A stretch of 64,000 nucleotides of DNA, taken from NCBI RefSeq assembly GCF_000193205.1, contig NC_015278.1:1550001-1614000 (forward strand), given 5' to 3'. This document shows, one piece after another, positions 47,009 to 56,390 of the stretch. This DNA is from Aerococcus sp. Group 1 (lineage in GTDB: Bacteria > Bacillota > Bacilli > Lactobacillales > Aerococcaceae). A model generated the notes under the pieces. That model did no database searches and had not been told where the DNA came from. It was given only the letters and a program-made list of their open reading frames with translations. Position 1 is the first letter of the stretch, and every line of letters starts with the position of its first letter. The translations under genes were made by a program, and so were the position numbers.

Positions 47009-48288
47009 TTAAGAAAGCTGTTGAGCAAGCATCATCCGGCGGTTACGATAGTCAATGGCTAGGGCCAAGCCTACCATAATACCAGTTGTCATGATTGAGG
47101 AACCCCCGTAGGAAATAAAGGGAAAGGTAACCCCGGTAATGGGGATAAGACCAGTGATCCCTCCCAGGTTGACAATGGCCTGGCTGAGGAAATAGAACCC
47201 CACGCCAATCATGACCAATTGGTAGAAGTTATTTTGAATTTTCTTGGCCCGGTAGAAAATATAGAAGGTGAGATAGAAATAAAGGGCCAAGATTACAAAG
47301 AGGCCGATAAAGCCGTACTCTTCACCGATGATCGCCATGATAAAGTCGGTATGGGCTTCAGGCAGGTAGCCGGTCTTTTGGATACTGTTGCCTGGTCCTT
47401 GACCCAGTAACCCCCCCATGGCTAAGGCATAGAAAGAGTTGACTAGTTGCAGTCCCGAGCTCTTGGCGACTTTGAAGGGATCAGTAAAGGAAATAAAGCG
47501 CTGGATCCGGTAGTTGACGTCCCCTGAACCCGAAAAATCGAAGAGGTTCAAAAACCCTATCACGAGGACATAGGCTAAGGCGCCTAGTCCCAGGGTTCTG
47601 AGGGTATACTTACTGGAAATTCCTGAAGCTAAGGTCATGCCTCCTAAGATTAAGCCTAATAAGAGGACTCCCCCAGTATCTGGGAAAGTGAGGACCAGCC
47701 CCAGCCAGAAAAATAAGGCCAAAGGAAGGACCAGGTTGGCCTTCACCGTCTTAAAGAAGCCCTTATTCAAGATCGCCAAGCGGTGGCGGTCTAGGTAGTC
47801 GGCCCAGAGCAGAATCATCACGGGCTTAAGAAATTCGACCGGTTGAATCGAAATCGGCCCCAAAATAATCCAGCCCTTGGCCCCGTTAATGGCTGGCATC
47901 AAAAAACGCACCACCAGGAGGAGGACTGTCATCACTAAGAGCAAGCCACTTCTGAACTTAGGTTTTCTGAAGTAATCAGGCTTAAAACGATAAGTCACCA
48001 AGCCAACAACTGTCCCAATGAAGGCAAAAACAACCTGGCGGACAATATAAGTGGTGGCCGATTCATAGCCGGTTTCTTGAAGGGACCGGTAACTGGAAGC
48101 CGAAAAGACCCCAATCAGACCGAGCACCAGCAAGAGAAAACTAGGAATCAGGATATGCTGGTTTAAACCCCAGGAAAAGTTTTGAAAAATCGGATGGGAA
48201 AACTTCGCTTTTTTTCTGGCCTTTTTACTTTTTTATTGGATTTTGCTTGGCTAGCCTTGCCTTGACTAGCTGAATGAATCAATCGCAT
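47009..48288 (-). pseudogene. ftsW: Cell division lipid II polymerase FtsW, frameshifted as read (probable homopolymer error)
   Basis: FtsW is the SEDS-family glycosyltransferase that polymerises septal peptidoglycan. The main frame encodes ten membrane segments and typical stretches (IGVFSASSYRSL, TGLIPITGVTFPFISYGGSS). Its N-terminus is in another frame: the ATG at 48288 (GAGGAG upstream) gives a basic 30-residue start, then the frame breaks in the A-rich stretch at 48209-48234 (runs of 7, 5 and 6). One added A joins it to AKFSHPIFQNFSWGLNQHIL and the first helix, yielding about 426 residues. A sequencing gap is the likely cause. A cytoplasmic basic leader is normal for FtsW. Confidence 0.9.
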
Positions 48289-48384
48289 CAAAACGCTCCT
48301 CATTGATTATATTCTATAAATTAAAGATTACATGCTGACCTATTTTTCAATTATAGCATAGCTAACATGAAAAATAATGAGACC

Positions 48385-48421
48385 AAAAGAAAAAGGCCAA
48401 GACAAAAGTCTCAACCTTTAT
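48385..48421 (-). terminator. Terminator after typA
   Basis: On the minus strand AAAGGTTGAGAC and GTCTTGGCCTTT pair with G-T pairs, followed by TTCTTTTGG. Confidence 0.75.
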
Positions 48422-48448
48422 TCGACTAGTCCGCTTCAATCAGCATCT

Positions 48449-50287
48449 TTAGTCATTTTTCTTTTTACGCTTGTTGTAACGGGCCCGTTCGCTCTTGTTG
48501 AGGATTTGTTTGCGGAGACGAACATTTTCTGGAGTCACTTCACAGTATTCATCGTCATCCATAAATTCAAGCGATTGTTCCAGGTTTAGGATCCGTGGTG
48601 CCTTGATGGTAGCGGTTTGGTCCTTGGTTGCTGAACGGACGTTAGTTAAGTTCTTAGAACGAACAATATTCACGTCAATGTCCGCTTCACGGGCATTCTC
48701 CCCAACAATCATGCCTTCATATACTTCGGTCCCCGGTTCAACAAAGATGGTTCCGCGGTCTTCAACCTGCATGATCCCATAAGTGGTAGCCTTACCGGTT
48801 TCGGTAGATACTAAGGCCCCATTACGACGGCCACCGATTTCTTCCTTAATCACAGCTTGGTATTGTTCAAAGGTATGGTTTAAGATCCCGTAACCATGGG
48901 TCATTTGCACAAATTCAGTAGAGTAACCAATCATCCCCCGGGAAGGCACTAAGTACTCTAAACGCGCGGTTCCCCGTCCAGTGTTTTCCATATTACGCAT
49001 GGTCCCATGGCGTTCATTTAAGGATTGAATCACGGCACCTTGGTATTCTTCTGGCGTATCGATTTGTACGGCTTCAAAGGGTTCGCATTCTACTCCGTCA
49101 ATAACCTTGCGGATAACTTTTGGCCGCGATACTTGAAGTTCAAAGCCTTCGCGACGCATATTTTCAATCAAGATGGAAAGGTGGAGTTCCCCACGACCAG
49201 AAACGACCCATTGGTCTGGTTGGTCGGTATCTTCAACCCGTAAGGAAACATCGGTGTGAAGTTCATATTTCAACCGTTCTTCAATCTTACGTGCGGTCAC
49301 CTTATCCCCTTCACGACCAGCGAATGGTGAGTCGTTGGTTAAGAAGGTCATTTGTAGGGTTGGTTCATCGATGTGTAAGGCTGGTAGGGTTTCTTGAACT
49401 TCAGTATCGGTCACGGTTTCACCCACGTAGATGTCTTCCATCCCAGAAACGGCAATGATGTCGCCGGCCTTGGCTTCATCGATTTCAATCCGGTCTAAAC
49501 CGAGATAACCGAATAATTTAGTGACCCGGAAGTTCTTTTGACTACCGTCTAACTTGTTTAAGGTCACGGTATCGCCCACTCGGATGGTTCCACGGAAGAC
49601 CCGGCCCACTCCGATACGACCTACATAGTCATTATAATCGAGCATGCAGACTTGGAATTGGAGGGGTTCATCTTCATTATCTTCTGGAGCAGGAATGTTT
49701 TCCAGAATACTATCAAAGAGAGGATCCATGGTCTTTTCTTGTTTTTCAGGATCTGGAGCCAAACTTGAAGTCCCGTTCACAGCGGAAGCATAAACGACGG
49801 GAAATTCAATCTGACTCTCATCGGCTCCCAGTTCAATAAAGAGATCTAAGACTTCGTCAACCACTTCTAGGGGACGGGCTGCAGGCTTATCAATTTTATT
49901 GACCACAACCACGGCTGGTTTACCCGCTTCAAAGGCCTTTTGGAGGACGAAACGGGTTTGAGGCATGGTCCCTTCAAAGGCGTCCACCACTAAAACCACG
50001 CCATCCACCATGGTCATAATCCGTTCCACTTCACCACCGAAGTCGGCGTGGCCTGGAGTGTCCATGATGTTAATCCGGGTGCCCTTATAATTCACCGCAG
50101 TGTTCTTAGCTAAGATAGTAATTCCGCGTTCACGTTCAATCGCATTGGAATCCATGGCACGGTCAGCCAGCTGGGTACGCTCATCCAGTGTATCTGATTC
50201 TTCTAAGAGTTGGTTCACCAACGTTGTCTTCCCGTGGTCAACGTGAGCAATAATTGCGACGTTACGAATATCATTGCGATTTCCCAT
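48449..50287 (-). CDS. typA: Ribosome-associated GTPase TypA/BipA
   Basis: TypA is an EF-G-like GTPase that aids 50S assembly and stress growth. The 612-residue protein from the ATG at 50287 has P-loop [39 protein letters not shown], domain II and the C-terminal TypA-specific region ending KRKKKND. GGAGG stands upstream. It is transcribed alone; 50288-50488 holds inverted repeats but no gene. Confidence 0.97.
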   Translation of the reverse strand: MGNRNDIRNVAIIAHVDHGKTTLVNQLLEESDTLDERTQLADRAMDSNAIERERGITILAKNTAVNYKGTRINIMDTPGHADFGGEVERIMTMVDGVVLVVDAFEGTMPQTRFVLQKAFEAGKPAVVVVNKIDKPAARPLEVVDEVLDLFIELGADESQIEFPVVYASAVNGTSSLAPDPEKQEKTMDPLFDSILENIPAPEDNEDEPLQFQVCMLDYNDYVGRIGVGRVFRGTIRVGDTVTLNKLDGSQKNFRVTKLFGYLGLDRIEIDEAKAGDIIAVSGMEDIYVGETVTDTEVQETLPALHIDEPTLQMTFLTNDSPFAGREGDKVTARKIEERLKYELHTDVSLRVEDTDQPDQWVVSGRGELHLSILIENMRREGFELQVSRPKVIRKVIDGVECEPFEAVQIDTPEEYQGAVIQSLNERHGTMRNMENTGRGTARLEYLVPSRGMIGYSTEFVQMTHGYGILNHTFEQYQAVIKEEIGGRRNGALVSTETGKATTYGIMQVEDRGTIFVEPGTEVYEGMIVGENAREADIDVNIVRSKNLTNVRSATKDQTATIKAPRILNLEQSLEFMDDDEYCEVTPENVRLRKQILNKSERARYNKRKKKND

Positions 50288-50387
50288 TATTTTAATTCCT
50301 CCAAACAAAATAATAATGAACTTGTTTTGATTTTCTGTTAATGCTTTTGGTTTTTACAGACGATTCATTGTAACACTCATCTGTCTA

Positions 50388-50427
50388 AAATCCTAGTTTT
50401 TTATCAGTTGGGAAAAAACTAGGATTT
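50388..50427 (-). terminator. AT-rich perfect inverted repeat, probable terminator of the IMPase gene
   Basis: Fifteen-base arms (AAATCCTAGTTTTTT and its complement) around a 10-nt loop lie about 60 nt after the IMPase stop codon. A smaller TCGACTG/CAGTCGA pair is at 50434-50470. Confidence 0.55.
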
Positions 50428-50488
50428 ATCCGTTCGACTGCAGTCAAGCAAAAGTTTGGTTAACAGTCGATGGACAAGAGCGACTCCC

Positions 50489-51283
50489 CTAATCGCCTTC
50501 CTGCACTGAGCGTTCATAGAGGTCACGGAAGGTCTGATAGGCGCTAGGATAGGCAATCACAGAAGCATTGGCTTGCATGAGATTAAGGGCTTGGCCATCG
50601 AGCTGGGTCAGTTTCAAAGGACTTTCATTGACTAGGGCCACCCCTGCCGCTAAATCCCAAGGCTTGAGGGCTAAGGCGGCATATAGGGACAATTCCCCTT
50701 TTAAGACATTGAGAATTTCCAAACCCGCACTGCCGTTGTAGCGAATCCCTAAGGACTGACTGACCAGGTCTTTAGCATGGTAGCGGTCATCGAGTAAGAT
50801 TTGCCGGTTAAGGGCGATCAGACTCTCACTGATAGCTAGGTCGTCATAAGGGACTTGGTAGACTTGACCATTGCGTTGGATCCCTTGGCCCTTGACAGCT
50901 GAAAAATAGTCATCATTCATCACATCATAGATGGCGCCAAGTTGGACATCCCCATCCAAGGCAAAGGCCACCATAATAGCAAAGTGGTTATGCTGGCAGA
51001 CAAAATTTGTGGTCCCGTCAATGGGATCAATGATCCAGACTGGTCCTTCCAAGCTGTCAATCTGGCCTTGTCCCCCCTCTTCACCTAAGATCTTATCTTG
51101 AGGAAAGTGGGCCTTAATCTGACTACGGATAAATTTTTCGGTCGATTGATCGAGATTAGTCACTAGGTCTTTAGGATTGGACTTGGTTTGAACGATCAAG
51201 GGATTCTTCAAGCCTTCATGAATCTGATCAGCAGCTTGGTAAATCCACTGTCTCACCAATTGGGCACGTTTATTTAAATCCAA
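50489..51283 (-). CDS. Inositol monophosphatase family protein
   Basis: This 264-residue sugar-phosphatase fold protein has the Mg-binding motifs GEEGG and WIIDPIDGTTNFV, and GSAGLEILNVLKGELSLY with KPWDLAAGVALV. The best start is a TTG at 51283 with AAGGAGG 7 nt upstream; the longer reading starts without such support. Bacillus relatives (SuhB/YktC type) hydrolyse inositol phosphate or related phosphates, and the true substrate is unknown. It forms a pair with the UPF0223 gene, as yktA-yktC in Bacillus. Confidence 0.9.
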   Translation of the reverse strand: MDLNKRAQLVRQWIYQAADQIHEGLKNPLIVQTKSNPKDLVTNLDQSTEKFIRSQIKAHFPQDKILGEEGGQGQIDSLEGPVWIIDPIDGTTNFVCQHNHFAIMVAFALDGDVQLGAIYDVMNDDYFSAVKGQGIQRNGQVYQVPYDDLAISESLIALNRQILLDDRYHAKDLVSQSLGIRYNGSAGLEILNVLKGELSLYAALALKPWDLAAGVALVNESPLKLTQLDGQALNLMQANASVIAYPSAYQTFRDLYERSVQEGD

Positions 51284-51365
51284 AAGATTACCTCCTTTAA
51301 TATAGATAGTTTCCATTTAATCCTGCCCTACACTCTTTATGCTAGACTTAAAAGGGCGAAAAACT

Positions 51366-51638
51366 TTAAGCCATTTTTATTGTTTTACTGGATTCTTGCT
51401 GGGCTTTCTTCACAGTAGGATAGAGTTCATAACCTGAGGCTTGGGCAAATTCCTTGGCTAATTGTTTTTCTTCCATCTTACTTGGTATAATTTTCTTAAA
51501 GCCCTTGTACTTGTCGAGAAACTCCTGGCGGTCAATACCGCCTTCATAAGCCGCCTCCAAGGCAACCCATAAAGCAATCACATCAGCAATCTCTTGACTA
51601 GAACATTCAAAGGGAAAGGGATAAGAATAAGCTTTCAT
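51366..51638 (-). CDS. UPF0223 family protein (YktA-like)
   Basis: This 90-residue protein of unknown function starts KAYSYPFPFECSSQEIADVI and has GFKKIIPSKMEEKQLAKEF, both diagnostic of UPF0223. It is all-helical and cytoplasmic. It lies upstream of the IMPase gene on the same strand, and rsuA diverges from it. Confidence 0.85.
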   Translation of the reverse strand: MKAYSYPFPFECSSQEIADVIALWVALEAAYEGGIDRQEFLDKYKGFKKIIPSKMEEKQLAKEFAQASGYELYPTVKKAQQESSKTIKMA

Positions 51639-51798
51639 GTTTATTTCCTCTCTTAATATTAACTATATTTATTATAGCAAACAAAAACAGCTAATAAAGA
51701 AATAGAGTGTGACAGTCACAACAAAGAACAATCATTTTTAATTAAAAACTCTGGAATATTAATTTCAGCCATAAAGTCATTAATAAAGGAGCATCACT

Positions 51799-52530
51799 AT
51801 GCGTTTAGATAAATTTATTGCTAATTTTACCCTCTATAGCCGTAAAGAAGTCAAAAAGTTAATCAAGGCCAAACGGATTACAGTGAACGATTCTATTGCC
51901 AGCCGACCAGAAATGCAGATTGACGAAGAGACAGATACCATTAGTCTAGACGGGCAATGGATCGGATATGAACCCTACATTTACTACCTGCTCAATAAAC
52001 CGCAAAATTGTCTATCTACTACCCGTCCCGGTCCCACATCGATTGTGACGGATTTCCTTCCAGCCAACGAAGTTGAAATTTACCAACCTTTTCCCGTGGG
52101 GCGCTTAGATAAGGATACCGAGGGCCTACTCCTTCTGACTAATGACGGCGACTTCGCCCATGACCTCCTCTCACCCAAGAAATTAGTCAGCAAGGAATAC
52201 TATGCTGAGATTGAAGGTATTGTGACTGAAGAGGATGTCAAAGCTTTCGCTAAAGGGTTAACTATCGACCAAGGCGACCACTGTGCCCCTAGTCAGCTAG
52301 ACATCTTAGCCACTGATCCAGCCAAGAACCGGTCGGAAATCACCGTGACCTTGACAGAGGGCAAGTATCACCAGGTCAAGCGCATGTTTCAAGCGGTCGG
52401 GAAAGAGGTTATCTACCTACAACGCTTTCGAATCGGTTCGCTTTACCTGCCTGAAGAACTTGAGCTCGGTACTGCCTTTAAACTCCTCCCTGAGGAAGCC
52501 CAATTAGCTTTAAAAAACGAGACCGACTAA
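51799..52530 (+). CDS. rsuA: 16S rRNA pseudouridine synthase (RsuA family)
   Basis: This 243-residue enzyme makes pseudouridine in rRNA. An N-terminal S4 RNA-binding domain (MRLDKFIANFTLYSRKEVKK) is followed by the catalytic motif PVGRLDKDTEGLLLLTNDG with the essential Asp, and the C-terminal EGKYHQVKRMFQAVGKEV. RsuA itself targets U516 of 16S rRNA; the exact site here is inferred from the family. AAAGGAG stands 9-10 nt before the ATG. It diverges from the UPF0223 gene and ends at a terminator. Confidence 0.9.
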   Translation: MRLDKFIANFTLYSRKEVKKLIKAKRITVNDSIASRPEMQIDEETDTISLDGQWIGYEPYIYYLLNKPQNCLSTTRPGPTSIVTDFLPANEVEIYQPFPVGRLDKDTEGLLLLTNDGDFAHDLLSPKKLVSKEYYAEIEGIVTEEDVKAFAKGLTIDQGDHCAPSQLDILATDPAKNRSEITVTLTEGKYHQVKRMFQAVGKEVIYLQRFRIGSLYLPEELELGTAFKLLPEEAQLALKNETD

Positions 52531-52550
52531 AAGTCCAATCCATATCAAAT

Positions 52551-52619
52551 AAAAAACTCCTCATTGCCGCCCTGGCTCTAAATCAACAGAGTCCTAAAGC
52601 AAACATTGAGGAGTTTTTA
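52551..52619. terminator. Bidirectional terminator between rsuA and the gln operon
   Basis: AAAAAACTCCTCA and TGAGGAGTTTTT enclose a ~45-nt loop with an inner hairpin. T runs occur on both strands. Confidence 0.85.
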
Positions 52620-52628
52620 TTTGTCATT

Positions 52629-53276
52629 TTATCCGGCAAATTTCAACCGCTTAGCTAGGCGTGATAGGAGGAAGCAGGTGATCCAATAGAGGAAGGTCAT
52701 CGCCACAAAAATTGGAATCACATAAGAGGTTTCCTGACCATAGATAATCCGGGCATTATGGGTCAGCTCTGGCAAGGAAATCACCGTTGCTAGGCTGGTG
52801 TCCTTAATGAGAGCAATCAGCTGACTGACAATGGACGGTAACATGGACCGGATCGCTTGGGGTAGGATAATTAAAATAATCACCTGACCACGGGTGAAGC
52901 CAGTTGAAAGCCCCGCCTCCATTTGCCCCTTAGGCACGGCATTCATCCCACCACGAATGATTTCTGAAATCATGCAAGACTCAAAGATGGTCATCGCTGC
53001 CACCGCTGCCCAAAAGATATTCAAGCGTAGGCCGATTTGTGGTAAGGCAAAGTAAGTAAAAAATATAATTAATAGCAAGGGTAAATTACGGATGGTATCA
53101 ACAACTAAGCCTACTCCCTTGGCTATAAAAGGGAGCTTGAGGTAACGAATGACTCCTAAGAATGTCCCTAAGAGTAAGCTCAAAAGGATGGTTATCCCGG
53201 TGACCTTCAAAGTCACCCATAAGCCTTCTAAGAGAAAGGAAATATTTACCCAAGAAAAAGCATCAGAAAAATTCAT
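52629..53276 (-). CDS. glnP: Amino-acid ABC transporter permease (GlnP type)
   Basis: This 215-residue permease of a polar amino-acid ABC importer has five membrane segments and the EAA loop ESCMISEIIRGGMNAVPKGQMEAGLSTGFT, the docking site for the ATPase. The ATG at 53276 has AGGAGGG about 6 nt upstream. It is last in the glnQ-glnH-glnM-glnP order seen in Bacillus. Together with GlnM it should form a heterodimeric channel for glutamine or glutamate. Confidence 0.88.
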   Translation of the reverse strand: MNFSDAFSWVNISFLLEGLWVTLKVTGITILLSLLLGTFLGVIRYLKLPFIAKGVGLVVDTIRNLPLLLIIFFTYFALPQIGLRLNIFWAAVAAMTIFESCMISEIIRGGMNAVPKGQMEAGLSTGFTRGQVIILIILPQAIRSMLPSIVSQLIALIKDTSLATVISLPELTHNARIIYGQETSYVIPIFVAMTFLYWITCFLLSRLAKRLKFAG

Positions 53277-53287
53277 GATCATCCCTC

Positions 53288-53929
53288 CTAGTTACTCAAG
53301 CGCCGTTCTAGATACTGCATCAAGGCAGTCAGTGGTATGGTTAACACTAAGTAGAACAAAGCCACTAAGATATAAGAATCAAAGGTATTAAAGGTTTCGC
53401 TAGCAATCAAGTCTCCAAAATACATCAAGTCTAGCCCAGCAACCATAGCTAAGATACTCGAGTTCTTCACTAGGTTAATGAACTGGTTGCCTAGGGGTGG
53501 GATCACGATGCGAACGGCTTGGGGAAAGATAATGTAGACCATGGTCTCAGTCGCGGTGAAACCCTGAGATAGCCCCGCCTCCATTTGTCCATGGGGAACG
53601 GCTTCAATTCCCGACCTTACCACATCAGCAATAAAGGCCGAAGTATAGATAGTGAGACCGATTAAACCGGCAGTAAATCCATTTAATTTCACCCAGTATA
53701 AGGGCACCACCACGTAGAAAAACATTACAATAATTAACAAGGGAATATTGCGGAAAAATTCCACATAAATGTCTCCTAGCATCCGTAAGCCCTTAGGATG
53801 GCTGGTTTGCATAATCCCCACCAGACTCCCGATGACTAAGGAAAAAACTAAGGCTAAAACACTGACCATGATGGTATTCTTAAAACCGAGGAACAATTCA
53901 CTGGAATAGTTATTCAATAATTGAAACAT
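53288..53929 (-). CDS. glnM: Amino-acid ABC transporter permease (GlnM type)
   Basis: This 213-residue partner permease shows the same fold as its neighbour, with five hydrophobic segments and the EAA loop AFIADVVRSGIEAVPHGQMEAGLSQGF. It overlaps neither neighbour but lies 1-11 nt from each, so all four genes are likely one operon. Substrate cannot be settled from the permease. Confidence 0.88.
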   Translation of the reverse strand: MFQLLNNYSSELFLGFKNTIMVSVLALVFSLVIGSLVGIMQTSHPKGLRMLGDIYVEFFRNIPLLIIVMFFYVVVPLYWVKLNGFTAGLIGLTIYTSAFIADVVRSGIEAVPHGQMEAGLSQGFTATETMVYIIFPQAVRIVIPPLGNQFINLVKNSSILAMVAGLDLMYFGDLIASETFNTFDSYILVALFYLVLTIPLTALMQYLERRLSN

Positions 53930-53930
53930 T

Positions 53931-54773
53931 TTACTTCCCCTCCTTCACGTCATTAGCAATAGACGCTTCTTGGGCCTGGTCACCAAACCACTTCTTGAAA
54001 ATAGCTTGATAGCTGCCGTCAGCAACCATGTCTTTTAAGCCCTGATTGATGGCTTGGCGAAAGTCGTCTTGACCTTTATTGACCGCAATCCCATAAGGCT
54101 CCCGGGTAAAGGTAGATCCCGCAATATGGTAGTCGGGATTTTCCTTACTGATCCCCAAAAGAATAGCATTATCAGTGGTCATAGCTTGGCCTTGACCAGA
54201 TTTCAGAGCAGTGAAGGCTTCCGAATAATTTTCCAATTCCAAGACCTTGGCCTCAGGGGCGTGTTCTTTAATTCTTTGTGCTGAAGTAGACCCTTTAACG
54301 GCGAGAACCGTATGGTCAGGTCCCAGATCCTCAACCCCCTTAAGCTTGACATCTGGTCCTACTAAGAGGGCTTGCCCGGCATTAAAATAAATATCAGAAA
54401 AATCGACCTGTTTTTTTCGTTCGTCAGAAATGGTCATAGTGGCAATAATAGCGTCGATATTGGCATTTTTGAGTAATGGAATCCGGGTTTTAGAGGTCAC
54501 TTCGACAAATTCTGCTTGAGCATTGGGGCCGACGATCCGCTTGGTCAATTCCTTAGCGATATCAATATCAAAGCCCTCAACTTCTCCTTTTTCAATGTTG
54601 TAAAAGCCGAATAAATTGGTATCCACCTTGACTCCCCAACGAATCTTAGGGGCTTGGTCAGTTTGCAAGCGGTCCATAATATTTTTCTCACTCACAGACT
54701 TCCCACAGGCACTGAGCAAACACAACAGGCCTGTCAGGGCGAGGAGCAAGAGCTTTTTACCTGGATTTTTCAT
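53931..54773 (-). CDS. glnH: Glutamine/glutamate-type binding lipoprotein
   Basis: This 280-residue solute-binding protein begins with a lipoprotein signal (KKLLLLALTGLLCLLSAC; lipobox LSAC with Cys at about 23). The mature part has the type-3 amino-acid-binding fold: FGFYNIEKGEVEGFDIDIAKEL, DAIIATMTISDERKKQVDFS and the second lobe with AVKGSTSAQRI. The Arg/Asp pocket pattern fits acidic or amide amino acids. Specificity is inferred. Confidence 0.88.
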   Translation of the reverse strand: MKNPGKKLLLLALTGLLCLLSACGKSVSEKNIMDRLQTDQAPKIRWGVKVDTNLFGFYNIEKGEVEGFDIDIAKELTKRIVGPNAQAEFVEVTSKTRIPLLKNANIDAIIATMTISDERKKQVDFSDIYFNAGQALLVGPDVKLKGVEDLGPDHTVLAVKGSTSAQRIKEHAPEAKVLELENYSEAFTALKSGQGQAMTTDNAILLGISKENPDYHIAGSTFTREPYGIAVNKGQDDFRQAINQGLKDMVADGSYQAIFKKWFGDQAQEASIANDVKEGK

Positions 54774-54787
54774 GGTAGACCCTCCTT

Positions 54788-55522
54788 TTATAAGCCTTCA
54801 AGGGAGGAGATAAAGTCCCGCGCCCGTCGAGATTTTGGTTGACTGAAGAATTCCTCACTCGGACGATCTTCGACAATTTCACCGGCCTCCATAAAGATAG
54901 TCCGGGTTGAGACATGACGGGCAAAGCGCATTTCGTGGGTGACTACCACCATGGTCATTTGATCACGTTGGGCAATGCCTTGCATAACTTCTAAGACTTC
55001 ACCGACCATTTCTGGGTCCAGGGCTGAAGTGGGTTCATCGAAAAGCAAGACCTTAGGCTTCATAGCCAGTCCCCGAGCAATGGCCACTCTTTGCTTTTGA
55101 CCACCAGAGAGTTGGCTTGGATAAGAATCTCGCTTGTCCCACATATTCACGCGTTTGAGTAGCCGCTCTGCACGCTCATAAGCTTCTTCTTTGGTCTTTC
55201 CAATGACCTTAATCGGTGCCAGGGTCACATTCTCCATAACGGTCATATGCGGATACAATTCAAAGTGTTGGAAGACCATGCCAAAGTCACGGCGGATTTG
55301 ACGGATATTGGTTTTAGGATCAGCAATATCCTCGCCATCACAATAGAGATGACCACTAGAAATCTCTTCCAGGCCATTAATACACCGCAAAAGGGTCGAC
55401 TTACCAGACCCAGACGGCCCAATCAAGGTGACCACCTCTCCCTCAGCAATGCCAAGGTTAATATCTTTTAAGGCATGAAAATCCCCGTAATACTTTTCCA
55501 CATCTTTAAATTCAATGATCAT
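54788..55522 (-). CDS. glnQ: Amino-acid ABC transporter ATPase (GlnQ type)
   Basis: This 244-residue ABC ATPase has Walker A LIGPSGSGKSTLLR, Q-loop GMVFQHFELYPH, signature SQLSGGQKQRVAIARGLAM and Walker B VLLFDEPTSALDPE, then the H-loop THEM. It is the first gene of the operon. The ATG at 55522 has GGAG 8 nt upstream, better than the GTG at 55531. The upstream promoter is at 55592-55620. Confidence 0.95.
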   Translation of the reverse strand: MIIEFKDVEKYYGDFHALKDINLGIAEGEVVTLIGPSGSGKSTLLRCINGLEEISSGHLYCDGEDIADPKTNIRQIRRDFGMVFQHFELYPHMTVMENVTLAPIKVIGKTKEEAYERAERLLKRVNMWDKRDSYPSQLSGGQKQRVAIARGLAMKPKVLLFDEPTSALDPEMVGEVLEVMQGIAQRDQMTMVVVTHEMRFARHVSTRTIFMEAGEIVEDRPSEEFFSQPKSRRARDFISSLEGL

Positions 55523-55546
55523 TTTTCTCACTCCAATCCTGCGATA

Positions 55547-55620
55547 ACCAAATATGTTATATTTTCTTACATATTTGTTATGGTTGTTTATATTTTACGT
55601 ATTTACTTCTGAATTGTCAA
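55547..55620 (-). promoter_or_regulatory. gln operon promoter with inverted repeat
   Basis: TTGACA (55615-55620), 17-nt spacer and TAAAAT (55592-55597) form a near-consensus promoter on the minus strand. Just downstream lies the inverted repeat AACAAATATGT (55569-55579) / ACATATTTGGTT (55547-55557), a likely operator. The remaining stretch to 55748 shows no gene. Confidence 0.7.
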
Positions 55621-55748
55621 ACTATTTTACATATAAATTTAAGGGTTCTTTATTATTTATTAATAAAATAAGTTATTAGCTAATTATTTCAAGAAAAACC
55701 GGTTTTTATGTGTTACTTTTTTTAACAATTTTAAGCAAAAAAGCGCAT

Positions 55749-55782
55749 AAAAAAAAGACCGCATGTTAGCATGCAGTCTTCT
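55749..55782 (-). terminator. Rho-independent terminator of the 55800 gene
   Basis: On the minus strand AAGACTGCATG and CATGCGGTCTT pair around CTAA and are followed by T7. Confidence 0.9.
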
Positions 55783-55799
55783 CTATCAAGTTTAAGCCA

Positions 55800-56225
55800 T
55801 TAGTTTTTAAACAGCTTTGATTCTTTGACTAAGATCCTTAAGACCTGTTGACCGGCCATAATAATCTCATAAAGGGGGCGCACATCTTCCGATACCCGGC
55901 CTAAAGTTCTTAAATAAATTTCACCATCACCCGCTAAACACAGGTGGAAATAGCCGGTGTGGACCCGGTTAAGCCGGTTAATTTCATCTAAGGCCTCGCC
56001 TCGTTGGTTATAGTCCTTCACATAGGCTAGTTTACTGTAGGTAATTTGATAATCCACCGCCGGGTCTTCCTTACCGTCGATAATGATGGCTACAGGGATA
56101 ACCTCCCTATCCGGTAGCTGCATTCCCATTCGGAAGAGTTTCTGTCCACCCTCCAGCTTAGATTCTTCAACCGGGACGCCTCCTTTTAAGGCATAATCCT
56201 TAAATTTATCAGTAATTTTACTCAT
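55800..56225 (-). CDS. Conserved-looking protein of unknown function (YbjN-like fold possible)
   Basis: From the ATG at 56225 (GGATGGAG upstream) it encodes 141 residues. I do not recognise it. The layout, a helix, then strands VIPVAIIIDG and VDYQITYSKLAYV, then a helix EALDEINRLNRVHTGYFHLCL and strands GEIYLRTLGRVS, followed by a C-terminal helix, resembles YbjN / type-III-chaperone-like domains. It has no signal peptide or membrane segment. It was probably the gene next to lpdA before the IS arrived. It ends at a strong terminator. Confidence 0.7.
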   Translation of the reverse strand: MSKITDKFKDYALKGGVPVEESKLEGGQKLFRMGMQLPDREVIPVAIIIDGKEDPAVDYQITYSKLAYVKDYNQRGEALDEINRLNRVHTGYFHLCLAGDGEIYLRTLGRVSEDVRPLYEIIMAGQQVLRILVKESKLFKN

Positions 56226-56390
56226 AGCGACACTCCATCCTAGTCTTTTTTTCCTTAGTATGGCTAAGAAATCCCTAAAGTGCAAGTCATAGATCATTGA
56301 TTAGTCACATATTAGCTAATAAAAAAGCCCTTGCCGGTGTAGTGACCCCCAAAAGTTGGACTAAGAATTCAACTTTTGGGGGTTATTTTT

